Notes: a model not told the origin generated them from the letters alone. A stretch of DNA of 64,000 nt from Lachnospiraceae bacterium (GCA_022791635.1 JAAVZL010000005.1:1-64000); one strand, 5' to 3'. Shown: positions 7,432 to 14,808, numbered from the stretch's first letter. Made by a program: numbers and translations.

Positions 7432-8236
7432 GAATCTCAATCTGCACAATATAATCCTCGATTCGGTCTGCCACCGTATCGTTGATGCCCTTTTCATAGG
7501 AAAAGCCGGACAGGCAAAGCCCCTGCTCCCCGGCGTAGGTGAGGATATCCTCATAGCGCTTTGGAAGCCTGTCCCAGGTTCCCTTATGAAAGGCTCTCAG
7601 ATAGATTCCTTTGGGCTGCACATGCAGCCCTTTTTTTCGTGGAAGAAAGGGAATTTCAATAAAAAGCTTTGTATAATCCTCGAAATTTCCTTTTTGTAAG
7701 CTGTCCACCGGGATCATGGAGCCGTAGGAGGCGTCATGAAGGCGGCCAAGGCCAAACCTTGCAGTCTCGGCCGTGATAAGCTCCACCTCCTTTTCAAAGG
7801 AGGTATGTTCATCAATATCCACGGTCACCAGACAGCGCTCCTCCTTTTCCACCAGAGTGATTTCCGATAAATCCATGGTCAGAAGGGTGACCATATTTTG
7901 ATGGTGATTGTGCAGGGTTTTTTGCACGGCCTGAAGATGGCTGATTTGTTGATTAAGGTGTGTGATTTTTTCCTCCAGAAGGCATTTCAGGCTTTCGGCG
8001 GAGCGGTTTTCCATAAAGGCCTGGATTTCCGGAATGGAGACATTAAGCTCCCGAAGGAGCAGAATCGTTTCCAGAATGGGGCTCTGGCGATAGCTGTAGC
8101 AGCGGTATCCGTTGTCCGGGTGGACGGCAGCAGGCGGAAAAAGGCCAATCTCATCGTACCACATGAGGGTCTTTTTGTTGATGCCGTGAAGGGCCGCGAA
8201 TTGTCCGATGGTCAGCAGCCTCTCTTTTTCGTTCAT
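7409..8236 (-). CDS. MerR-family regulator with GyrI-like effector domain
   Basis: The 275-residue protein starts at 8236 behind AGAGGAAG; an upstream in-frame ATG would add only five residues. Residues 5-75 form a MerR winged helix (TIGQFAALHGINKKTLMWYD, then PDNGYRCYSYRQ). A coiled-coil dimer helix follows (about 85-125), and the C-terminal half (from about 140) resembles the GyrI/BmrR ligand-binding fold (PRKKGLHVQPKGIYLRAFHKG). BmrR-type proteins sense hydrophobic drugs. It is divergent from a MATE pump whose promoter has the stretched spacer that MerR proteins act on, so the pump is the likely target. Its 3' end overlaps the convergent aldolase gene. Confidence 0.88.
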   Translation of the reverse strand: MNEKERLLTIGQFAALHGINKKTLMWYDEIGLFPPAAVHPDNGYRCYSYRQSPILETILLLRELNVSIPEIQAFMENRSAESLKCLLEEKITHLNQQISHLQAVQKTLHNHHQNMVTLLTMDLSEITLVEKEERCLVTVDIDEHTSFEKEVELITAETARFGLGRLHDASYGSMIPVDSLQKGNFEDYTKLFIEIPFLPRKKGLHVQPKGIYLRAFHKGTWDRLPKRYEDILTYAGEQGLCLSGFSYEKGINDTVADRIEDYIVQIEIPISPQSS

Positions 8237-8315
8237 ATTTCTTCCTCTCAAAAACGGTGTTTTGTTACGTGGAGCATAGGGCTTTAGTTCTAAAAAAATA
8301 TTTTAAAATTTTCTC

Positions 8316-8346
8316 TTGACTGTCCAGTTACTGTACGGTATATGAT
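8316..8346 (+). promoter_or_regulatory. MerR-type promoter of the MATE gene (19-bp spacer)
   Basis: TTGACT (8316-8321) and TATGAT (8341-8346) are separated by 19 bp rather than 17. An imperfect dyad, ACTGTCC and GTACGGT, straddles the spacer with five of seven positions matching. This is the classical layout in which a MerR protein untwists the DNA to activate. The MerR gene is divergent and 80 bp away. Confidence 0.75.
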
Positions 8347-8375
8347 ACCAGACACAGGAGGCAGATGCAAGACCC

Positions 8376-8595
8376 GGAACTGGAAACAGCAGTCCGCCTG
8401 ACAGTGCCAGAAGGATTTACAGGCGCATGTTTTTGTGACTGGAAATTCTTCTCCGTGTATGGTACTGGAAGAAGGACTGCGGAACTGGAAACAGCAGTCC
8501 GCCTGACAGTGCCAGAAGGATTTACAGGCACATGTTTTTGTGACTGGAAATTCTTCTCCGCGTATGGTACTGGAAGAAGGACTGCGGAACTGGAA
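8376..8595 (+). repeat. Leader repeat of the GGAACTGGAA family, two tandem 105-bp units
   Basis: GGAACTGGAA occurs at 8376, 8481 and 8586, an exact 105-bp period, and the two units differ at only a few positions. Each unit has GCAGTCC near its left end and GGACTGC near its right end, which pair, and an inner CGCCTG with CAGGCG. The last decamer continues as TAGGAG, next to the start codon at 8611. An open frame of 77 codons runs through both units but is not conserved in the copy at 2894. Confidence 0.9.
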
Positions 8596-8610
8596 TAGGA
8601 GAATCGAGAG

Positions 8611-9942
8611 ATGGAAAATCAAAATGCATATGAAAAACCGGTAACTCTGGGAAATATTTTAAAATTTGCAATCCCAACCATAGCTATGACCGTATTCATG
8701 TCCTTTTACACTATGGTGGACGGACTCTTTGTGTCGAACCTCATCGGCACGGACGCCCTGTCTGCCATCAATCTGACGGCCCCGGTGATTCAGCTGGTTA
8801 CTGCCGTTTCCACCATGCTCGCCACCGGAGGAAGCGCGGTGATTATGAGGAAAATGGGGGAGCACAAGAGCAAGGAGGCCAGGGAGGATTTTACCTTTCT
8901 GATTCTGGTCAATATCCTGGTGGGAATCGTGATGAGTGTTCTGGGCTATTTGCTGACAGGGCGGCTGTTTGCCGGGATGAGCCTTTCCCCGAAGGTGGAG
9001 GGCTACTGTGTGGAATATTTAAGCAAATATCTTTTGTTTATTGTTCCCATTTTGCTGATGAACAATTTTACTCTCTATATGATTGCCAGCGAGAAGGCTA
9101 CCCTCTCTCTTATCTGCTCGGTGACCGGCGGCGTCCTGAACATGGCTTTGGACTATGTGTTTATCGCAGGCCTCCATATGGGAATCAGCGGCGCGGCTGT
9201 AGCAACGGGACTGGGATACTCGGTTACGGCTGTTGTGGGCTTCTTTGTTTTTAGCCAAAAGACAAGCCTGCTTCATTTTCAGAAGCCGGCATTTCGCTTA
9301 AAGGTTCTGGCAAATGCGGCCTCCAACGGATGCTCGGAGATGGCTACGGCTCTTGTGACGGGAATCATTACCATGATGTTTAACTGGACCATGCTCCGCT
9401 ATGTGGGGGAAGACGGCGTTGCGGCAGTAACCATTATCATGTATGTGCTGATGTTTGCCAGCTCTCTGTATACGGGCTATTCCTATGGGGTGGCGCCGAT
9501 GCTGAGCTTCTATTATGGGGAACAAACTCCCGGGAAGCTGAAGAAGTTAGTGGGGATCAGTATGAGGGTGATTGGGGTGATTTCCCTTTTGACGGCGGCG
9601 GCCTCTTTCCTTCTGACAGGACCGCTGGTATCGGTGTTTGCCCGTCCGGATAATCCGGTGTATGATCTGGCGGTAACGGGAAACCGCATTTGTACCATAG
9701 CGCTGTTTTTTATCGGCTTCAATATTTTTGCCAGCGGGATGTTTACGGCTCTGTCAAACGGTGTGGTCTCGGCGATCCTGGCATTTTCCAGATCCTTTGT
9801 GTTTATGCTGATCACCATGCTTGTGCTGCCGATGATTTTGGGAGTGAACGGTATCTGGCTGGCCACTCCGGCGGCGGAGCTTATGGCGCTGGCTTTGTCG
9901 GCCGCCCTGTTTGTGAAATACAGGAAGCGGTACGGGTATTAG
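8611..9942 (+). CDS. MATE-family multidrug efflux transporter
   Basis: The 443-residue protein has twelve predicted membrane helices in two related halves, with MATE signatures such as IPTIAMTVFMSFYTMVDGLF near the N-terminus, the GGSAVIMRK turn, and NLTAPVIQL. These pumps export cationic drugs or metabolites by sodium or proton antiport across the cytoplasmic membrane. The ATG at 8611 follows TAGGAG of the leader repeat. Control by the divergent MerR regulator through the 19-bp-spacer promoter is likely. The final 39 bases are duplicated at 11542. Confidence 0.9.
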   Translation: MENQNAYEKPVTLGNILKFAIPTIAMTVFMSFYTMVDGLFVSNLIGTDALSAINLTAPVIQLVTAVSTMLATGGSAVIMRKMGEHKSKEAREDFTFLILVNILVGIVMSVLGYLLTGRLFAGMSLSPKVEGYCVEYLSKYLLFIVPILLMNNFTLYMIASEKATLSLICSVTGGVLNMALDYVFIAGLHMGISGAAVATGLGYSVTAVVGFFVFSQKTSLLHFQKPAFRLKVLANAASNGCSEMATALVTGIITMMFNWTMLRYVGEDGVAAVTIIMYVLMFASSLYTGYSYGVAPMLSFYYGEQTPGKLKKLVGISMRVIGVISLLTAAASFLLTGPLVSVFARPDNPVYDLAVTGNRICTIALFFIGFNIFASGMFTALSNGVVSAILAFSRSFVFMLITMLVLPMILGVNGIWLATPAAELMALALSAALFVKYRKRYGY

Positions 9943-9981
9943 AAGAAATAGAGCTTGCCAATTTTCCGGAAAGATGGTATA
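9904..9981 (+). repeat. 78-bp direct repeat, left copy
   Basis: Bases 9904-9981 match 11542-11619 with four differences, all A/G transitions. The left copy includes the last 39 bases of the MATE gene and the following non-coding bases. Confidence 0.9.
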
Positions 9982-10034
9982 GTCCGGTTCCGGACGTTTT
10001 TGTCCGCAGCCGGGACAGCGATAGACGCCAAGCT

Positions 10035-10214
10035 GCCCATAACGGCTATGATTTTTTCACGGACCCTGGAGGAAAGGGCAGACAGAATCTCCGGGTCGAT
10101 GATTTGGGCGAGATGTCCGGGAAAAACGGCACCATTTCCCAGATGAAAAAAACGGATAAGGATAGCGGCAAGCTTTGCCAGCCGGATGGCCAGAATTCTT
10201 TTAAAGTGTTTCAT
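10035..10214 (-). pseudogene. murT: N-terminal remnant of murT (Mur ligase-like lipid II amidotransferase subunit)
   Basis: From the ATG at 10214 about 60 residues match the start of MurT: hydrophobic MKHFKRILAIRLAKLAAILI, then a GNGAVFPGHLAQIIDPEIL stretch and a VREKIIAVMGS segment. In intact MurT the last part continues into the GTNGKTTT ATP loop, but here the similarity stops exactly before it and an unrelated 31-residue tail follows. MurT with GatD amidates glutamate in lipid II. No gatD or remainder of murT is in the window, so this is a broken piece left by rearrangement. Recognition is from family knowledge. Confidence 0.7.
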
Positions 10215-10363
10215 TGAGCTCAAATCCTTTCTGAAAAAAATAACACACATTTATCTAATTATTATCTAAAATTTTCGGAAAAGTCTTCCGTCTTATTTCC
10301 CGACAACCCCATTTTGCAGGCTCTATCCCATGTTAAGCTTTTTATCCGAAATGTTAAAAGCAA

Positions 10364-10392
10364 TTGCTTGAAAAAAGCGGCAGTTTTTTATA
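10364..10392 (+). promoter_or_regulatory. Promoter of the XRE-lipoprotein operon
   Basis: TTGCTT (10364-10369) and TTTATA (10387-10392) are 17 bp apart, 44 bp before the start. Two TATCTAA motifs near 10256-10272 resemble the motif upstream of sdpR at 14672, which may be coincidence. Confidence 0.5.
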
Positions 10393-10436
10393 AAGTGAAA
10401 GTACCTTAAGTCGACAAAGGGTAAGGAGGTCTTTTC

Positions 10437-10958
10437 ATGAATGTAGGAGAAAAAATAAAAAAGATCCGAAAGATGTCAGGCATGACCCAGGAGGAGCTTG
10501 CCGAAAAAATGAATGTATCAAGGCAGACGATTTCAAAATGGGAAAAAGAGCTTTCCTCACCGGATTTGGAAAGTGCGATTACTTTCTGCCGGTTGTTTGA
10601 GATTTCCTTGGACGATTTTCTGAAAGGAGGGCAGTCCGTGAAAGAAGAAAAAATTTCACTCCAGGATATGATAAAAATAAACCAGAGGAATCAAAAGCAG
10701 ACAATATTGCTGCTTGGCGGCATGTTTTTTCTCATGATTGGGGTATTGGGCACACTGTTTGTTGCCGCCCTTGAAAACACCACCGAAAGCATCCAGTATA
10801 TGCTGTACCGCTATATAGCCGTGGGCCAGTATGCAAGCGCCCCTGTTAATTACGGAAGGCTTATGGCTCCCGCCGTTTTCCTGATTTTTGTGGGAGTTAT
10901 TTTGAGTATGGCTTACGTGATGGAAAGACGAAAGGAGAAAAAGGAAGATGAATCATAA
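10437..10958 (+). CDS. XRE-family regulator with two C-terminal membrane helices
   Basis: The 173-residue protein has a Cro/CI helix-turn-helix at residues 5-60 (GMTQEELAEKMNVSRQTISK), a short linker, then two hydrophobic segments near 90-112 and 138-160. Membrane-anchored XRE proteins of this layout usually respond to envelope signals, though no ligand is known here. AAGGAGGT precedes the ATG. Its end overlaps the next lipoprotein gene by 11 bp, so the two are co-translated and presumably linked. The pair sits between the two copies of the 78-bp repeat. Confidence 0.85.
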   Translation: MNVGEKIKKIRKMSGMTQEELAEKMNVSRQTISKWEKELSSPDLESAITFCRLFEISLDDFLKGGQSVKEEKISLQDMIKINQRNQKQTILLLGGMFFLMIGVLGTLFVAALENTTESIQYMLYRYIAVGQYASAPVNYGRLMAPAVFLIFVGVILSMAYVMERRKEKKEDES

Positions 10959-11529
10959 GAAAAAAACTGTCATAACAGGACTGATGATAATGGCTCTGTG
11001 CCTGGCTTCCTGCAAAGGCAGGGAGAAAGAAGAGAACCCTTACGGGCCGCAAGTGGGGAAATTGGGAGACGAGGAAGCTTATGCGTTCCTGGATATGGAT
11101 TATAAGGATTATGTGATGGTATCCTCAGACGGGGTGTATGATACGGGAACAGAACGGCAGGGGGCCATTTACTGTACGGTATATTATTACGGAAATGATG
11201 AGATTGTAAATCTGGGGACGATCATGAGCAACGGAACGGCCTATCCCATATCCTTTTCCAGAGATGGTATTTTTGCGGCGTCCGGACATCACATAGAAAA
11301 ATATGGGATTTCAGAAAAAGACATGGAGCTTTATGTGAAAAAGGGCGTCTACATCGAGTATGATGAGAACGGAAATGAGCATTATACGGCTGTGACAGAC
11401 GGAGAGGAAACGGAGTCAGACGAAGAGGCGTATCAGGAAATGGCAGAGGAATATGGAGAAAGCCAGGTCATACATTTTTCTTACGGTGCGGACGGGTGCG
11501 TCAATGAAATCATGGAATACAAAGGGTAA
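10948..11529 (+). CDS. Lipoprotein of unknown function
   Basis: The 193-residue product has a lipoprotein signal: a lysine-rich start, a hydrophobic core and the lipobox LASC at residues 21-24. The mature part is acidic and rich in tyrosine and glycine, with a DGEETESDEEAYQEMAEEY stretch near the C-terminus. I do not recognise a family. It would be anchored to the outer face of the membrane. It overlaps the membrane-anchored XRE gene and shares its promoter, which suggests that the lipoprotein feeds or guards that regulator; this is inference. Confidence 0.75.
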   Translation: MNHKKKTVITGLMIMALCLASCKGREKEENPYGPQVGKLGDEEAYAFLDMDYKDYVMVSSDGVYDTGTERQGAIYCTVYYYGNDEIVNLGTIMSNGTAYPISFSRDGIFAASGHHIEKYGISEKDMELYVKKGVYIEYDENGNEHYTAVTDGEETESDEEAYQEMAEEYGESQVIHFSYGADGCVNEIMEYKG

Positions 11530-11541
11530 AAGAGAACGGAA

Positions 11542-11619
11542 GCCCTGTTTGTGAAATGCAGGAAGCAGTACGGGTATTAGAAGAAATAAAGCTTGCCAAT
11601 TTTCCGGAAAAATGGTATA
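11542..11619 (+). repeat. 78-bp direct repeat, right copy
   Basis: This copy carries the orphan 3' end of a MATE gene, without the rest of that gene, just behind the lipoprotein. It differs from 9904-9981 at four positions, all A/G. The remaining intergenic bases to 11730 show a GC-rich stretch but no clear promoter or riboswitch. Confidence 0.9.
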
Positions 11620-11730
11620 CCTTAAGAATGATTTGCGTATATGCAGATACCGTTGCATGGAGAGAGGCCCGGATCCGGGGAGGGGAAGAAGAGTTTCCGG
11701 AGGGGGCTTTTGGAAATAAGAGGTAAGAAG

Positions 11731-12561
11731 ATGATCGTAGATGCTTTTCTGGATGGGGTCCTTGATACCTTGAGGACCCTTCCCTTTTTGTTTGCGGCTT
11801 TTTTGGTAATAGAAGCTATGGAGCATTATTCCAATCAATACAGCAATCGGGCGCTGGCCAGGGTGGGAAAGGCAGGGCCCTTTCTGGGAGCGGCGCTCGG
11901 ATGCATCCCCCAGTGCGGATTTTCGGTGGCGGCGGCCAACCTCTATTCGGGAGGGCTGATTACTCTGGGAACTTTGCTGGCGGTTTTTCTCTCTACCTCG
12001 GACGAGGCGGTTCTGATCCTTTTGGCCCATCCGGGAAGCGGCCGGGTGATCGGATCCTTGCTGCTTTGGAAGGTGGTTATTGGGATGGGAATGGGCTGGC
12101 TTGCAGATCTGTTGTTTCGGGGGAAAAAGGAGGAGAAGCACATTGAGGAAATGTGCAAGAGCTGCGGGTGCAGCGATACCAGCGGAGTGTTTCGTCCGGC
12201 TCTTCTTCATACGGTGCGCCTGGGGGCTTATCTTCTGATTTTTACCTTTTTCCTGAACCTGGCTTTAGAGCTTGTGGGAATCCGGCAGCTTTCCAGGCTT
12301 TTGGGGAAGGATACGCTGTTCCAGCCCTTTCTGGCGGCGCTTTTGGGGCTGATTCCCAACTGTGCCTCCTCCGTGCTGATTACGGAGCTTTATCTTGCGG
12401 GGGGCTTAGGCTTCGGGTCAGCCATTGCGGGGCTCTGTGCCGGGGCCGGTGTGGGGGTGGCGGTGCTGTTTCGCTCCAACCGCCCTATGAGGGAGAATTG
12501 GCGGATCCTGGCTCTTCTTTATGGGAGCGCGGTGGTTTCCGGAATGCTGCTTGGAGGATGA
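11731..12561 (+). CDS. Putative manganese/arsenic-type permease
   Basis: The 276-residue membrane protein is built of two repeats, each opening with a conserved glycine-rich motif: GAALGCIPQCGFSVAAANLY in the first half and LLGLIPNCASSVLITELY in the second. A cysteine- and histidine-bearing loop (EKHIEEMCKSCGCSD, about 134-148) separates them and could bind metal. This matches the family annotated as putative manganese transporter or arsenic efflux-like permease. I chose the ATG at 11731 behind AAGAGGTAAGAAG; the frame is open for 30 more codons upstream without a ribosome site. Substrate is uncertain. Confidence 0.75.
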   Translation: MIVDAFLDGVLDTLRTLPFLFAAFLVIEAMEHYSNQYSNRALARVGKAGPFLGAALGCIPQCGFSVAAANLYSGGLITLGTLLAVFLSTSDEAVLILLAHPGSGRVIGSLLLWKVVIGMGMGWLADLLFRGKKEEKHIEEMCKSCGCSDTSGVFRPALLHTVRLGAYLLIFTFFLNLALELVGIRQLSRLLGKDTLFQPFLAALLGLIPNCASSVLITELYLAGGLGFGSAIAGLCAGAGVGVAVLFRSNRPMRENWRILALLYGSAVVSGMLLGG

Positions 12562-12648
12562 ATGGGTTATTTTTTCCTTTAATCTGTCTGGAGATTTTTG
12601 GGGAAATCTGATAGAATGGAAAAAATGAATGGAGTTTGGAGGGAGTCT

Positions 12649-13464
12649 ATGAAAAAGGTCGGATGGTATCTGATGAGTGTTCTGCCGCTGCTTGCATTGC
12701 TTGTGCTTCAGGTTGTGAGTGGTTTTTTTCTGATTTTGTGGTATATGTTCCGGTATGGAGTGGAAAACGGGGCTCAGGATCATCTGATGGAGATTATGGT
12801 GATTACCCAGGCGCTTACGCTTCTGGTAATGGGGCTGTGGTATTTGTTGCTGGTGAAGCCGAAAGGGCCTGTGAACGTGGGCTTTAGGGGAAAGGGGATT
12901 TCCCGGAGGGCTGTGGCCGGCTTTTTTTGTCTGGCCATAGGGTTTCAATGTCTGGTGCACGTATTTCTTACGATATGGTCTTTTGTAAGCCCGGAGCAGA
13001 TCATTGCTTATAATAAGCTGATGGAAGAGAGCGGGGTTGGAGAGCTGACGGTATTTTCAGCCATCGCTATGGTGATTATGGCGCCTCTTGGGGAGGAGCT
13101 TGTGTTCCGGGGGATTACGGTGGAGTATCTGAGGCGGGGCGGCGCCAGGTTCTGGGTGCTCAATGGGGTGCAGGCTCTGTTTTTCGGGATTGCTCATCTT
13201 AATCTGGTTCAGGGAGCTTATGCTTTTTTCGGCGGTTTGCTAAATGGGTATGTTTTGAAACGGTATGGGACTCTTTGGGCGCCGATTTTGCTGCATTTGT
13301 TTATCAATGCCTATGCTACCTTCGGGAATCCTGTTTTGGTGAAGCTGCAGGAAGGGAATTCTATGGCCTTTACGCTGGGGAGCCTGGTGGTGGGGGCGGT
13401 TACCTTTCCTTTGGGGATGAGGTTGGTGTTAATGGATGCGAAGAGGGAGGAGCGGTGGATATAG
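12649..13464 (+). CDS. CPBP-family intramembrane metalloprotease (Rce1/Abi type)
   Basis: The 271-residue protein has about eight helices. The protease motifs are EExxxR at residues 149-154 (PLGEELVFRG), a histidine at 183 (GIAHLN) and HxxxN at 216-220 (LLHLFIN), the set expected of CPBP glutamyl proteases. Family members process prenylated proteins or peptides and in bacteria often act in bacteriocin maturation or immunity. The start at 12649 follows GGAGGGA; an upstream ATG at 12616 lacks a ribosome site. It is followed by the long palindrome at 13475. Its neighbour across the palindrome is SdpI-like, another bacteriocin-immunity family, which may be significant. Confidence 0.85.
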   Translation: MKKVGWYLMSVLPLLALLVLQVVSGFFLILWYMFRYGVENGAQDHLMEIMVITQALTLLVMGLWYLLLVKPKGPVNVGFRGKGISRRAVAGFFCLAIGFQCLVHVFLTIWSFVSPEQIIAYNKLMEESGVGELTVFSAIAMVIMAPLGEELVFRGITVEYLRRGGARFWVLNGVQALFFGIAHLNLVQGAYAFFGGLLNGYVLKRYGTLWAPILLHLFINAYATFGNPVLVKLQEGNSMAFTLGSLVVGAVTFPLGMRLVLMDAKREERWI

Positions 13465-13474
13465 AGGGGGACGA

Positions 13475-13682
13475 CCCCGCAGGAAAAGAAGCCCCCAGGC
13501 TTTTCCATATCGGTGTTCGGACGGTTCGCGGACAGTCTGTCTGCTCTGGACGTACATGACCTTTTGGAGTTTTTGCAGGGTGCAGGATTTCCGGGGCCAT
13601 GTTCGTCCATATCAGACAGACTGTCCGTGAACAGCCGGACACCTGATATCGGAAAAGCCTGGGGGCTTCTTTTCCTGCGGGG
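13475..13682. repeat. Long composite palindrome, element A
   Basis: Two 32-base outer arms beginning CCCCGCAGGAAAAGAAG are perfect inverted copies. Inside them sit the shared core (TTTTCCATATC, GTGTTCGGACGGTTCGCG on the left and GAACAGCCGGACACC on the right) and a further stem CAGTCTGTCTG with CAGACAGACTG. It lies between the convergent CPBP and SdpI genes and could stop transcription from both sides. Confidence 0.85.
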
Positions 13683-13731
13683 CCTGACTTTGGCGTTAGG
13701 TGTGGCCGTTGTTTTGGCTGTGGCTGTTTGG

Positions 13732-14373
13732 TTAGGGGGTGGATTTCCATTTTTGGTAGAGGAGGTAGGAGTAGACCTCTAGGCCGAGGACGCCGAGGAG
13801 GATGATTCCTACGGTGATTTGGGCCATCCAGGGGGTGGGAAGGAAGCCGTTTAGTACCATGGAAAATCCCATGAGGATGAAGACGACGCCTCCGGCGGCG
13901 TGAGTTTTTTTCCAGACCCACTCGCTTTCTAGGGTCCAGGGGTTTTTGATGCCCATGGTGTAGTTGGTGCGAAGCTGGGGCATGTAGTTGCCGATCGCCA
14001 GGAAAAGGATGCCTACGCCGATGGGAACCAGGCGCTCGATGGGGACGGGGTAGCCTAGGGAGGCGGCGTTGTTGATCCAGAGGATGGCGGTTAGGAAGAG
14101 GACGAAGAAAGTGACAAATACCTGGTAGGCTTTTTGGTGTTTTTCGTAGTTTTTTCCTCTGGGATCGAGCTTGGGGATGATCCGGAATAGAAGCAGCATT
14201 AGGAAGGGCAGCAGGGCCAGGAACAGGGTGGTGCTTTTGTGGCCCCAGTTATCTGCTTCGCCGTAGGCGTTCCAGTGGATGGGGACGTTTTGGGGAAGCT
14301 GGGGGAATAGTAAGAGGTGTGCCGCGAAGGACAGGATGCAGATGGTAAGTAGGAAGATGGTTTGTTTTTTCAT
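13732..14373 (-). CDS. SdpI-family immunity protein with DUF1648 domain
   Basis: The 213-residue membrane protein has about six helices. The N-terminal part (PQNVPIHWNAYGEADNWG) is the DUF1648 domain and the C-terminal part (GNYMPQLRTNYTMGIKNPWT, then SEWVWKKTHAAGG) is the SdpI signature. In Bacillus subtilis SdpI gives immunity to the toxin SDP and sequesters the repressor SdpR at the membrane. It overlaps the upstream SdpR-like gene by 4 bp. No SdpABC toxin genes are in the window, so it may protect against toxins from others or act only as a sensor. Confidence 0.85.
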   Translation of the reverse strand: MKKQTIFLLTICILSFAAHLLLFPQLPQNVPIHWNAYGEADNWGHKSTTLFLALLPFLMLLLFRIIPKLDPRGKNYEKHQKAYQVFVTFFVLFLTAILWINNAASLGYPVPIERLVPIGVGILFLAIGNYMPQLRTNYTMGIKNPWTLESEWVWKKTHAAGGVVFILMGFSMVLNGFLPTPWMAQITVGIILLGVLGLEVYSYLLYQKWKSTP

Positions 14374-14639
14374 GAATGTGTGCCTCCTTTGGAAAAGTCA
14401 AAAAACCATTTGACGAGTTCCTGAAAAATGGTCGTGTTGAGACTGTAGATGATATTTTGCCCTTTTCGCTCGTCTAAGACCAGGCCGGCGGCCTTTAAGG
14501 TGCTTAGGTGATGGCTGACGGAGGGCTTGGAAATGTCGAAGCATTGGGCTATCTCTCCGGCGGTCATGTCTTGATCTTTAAGAAGCTCGAGAATCCGGCG
14601 GCGGGTGGGATCGGACAGGGCTTTGAATGCGTCGTTCAA
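14370..14639 (-). CDS. SdpR-like ArsR-family repressor
   Basis: The 89-residue protein is a compact ArsR winged helix: FKALSDPTRRRILELLKDQD, the recognition helix ISKPSVSHHLSTLKAAGLV, and a beta wing (ERKGQNIIYSLN). It lacks the ArsR metal-binding cysteines, as does SdpR. It begins with TTG at 14639, behind GGGAGGAA at good spacing; no ATG is nearby. It overlaps sdpI by ATGA. The perfect inverted repeat TTAGATA-AG-TATCTAA at 14672-14687 lies just upstream and is the likely operator, giving an autoregulated sdpRI operon. Confidence 0.85.
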   Translation of the reverse strand: MNDAFKALSDPTRRRILELLKDQDMTAGEIAQCFDISKPSVSHHLSTLKAAGLVLDERKGQNIIYSLNTTIFQELVKWFFDFSKGGTHS

Positions 14640-14671
14640 GGCAGGTTCCTCCCTTTTTTTATGTTAGAAAA

Positions 14672-14695
14672 TTAGATAAGTATCTAAATATCTAA
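14672..14695 (-). promoter_or_regulatory. Operator of the sdpR-sdpI operon
   Basis: TTAGATA and TATCTAA form a perfect inverted repeat with a 2-bp centre (14672-14687), and a further TATCTAA-like half-site follows to 14695. It sits about 35 bp before the TTG start of the repressor gene. Confidence 0.6.
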
Positions 14696-14808
14696 TTACA
14701 AGATAGCATAGATGGGAAGGAAAGTCAAGGGTTCTTTCTATTGACATTTTTCGGGAAAACCGGGACAATAGGGTTGGATAGTTTTATAAGAAAAGGGGTT
14801 GGTATAGG

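Noticed and set aside
8376..8595. Tandem 105-bp repeats as a possible CRISPR array
   Set aside because: Only two long units without spacers, no cas genes, and the repeats recur as single leader elements elsewhere.
11620..11730. yybP-ykoY manganese riboswitch before the putative manganese permease
   Set aside because: The conserved loops of that riboswitch are not present in the 110 bases available.
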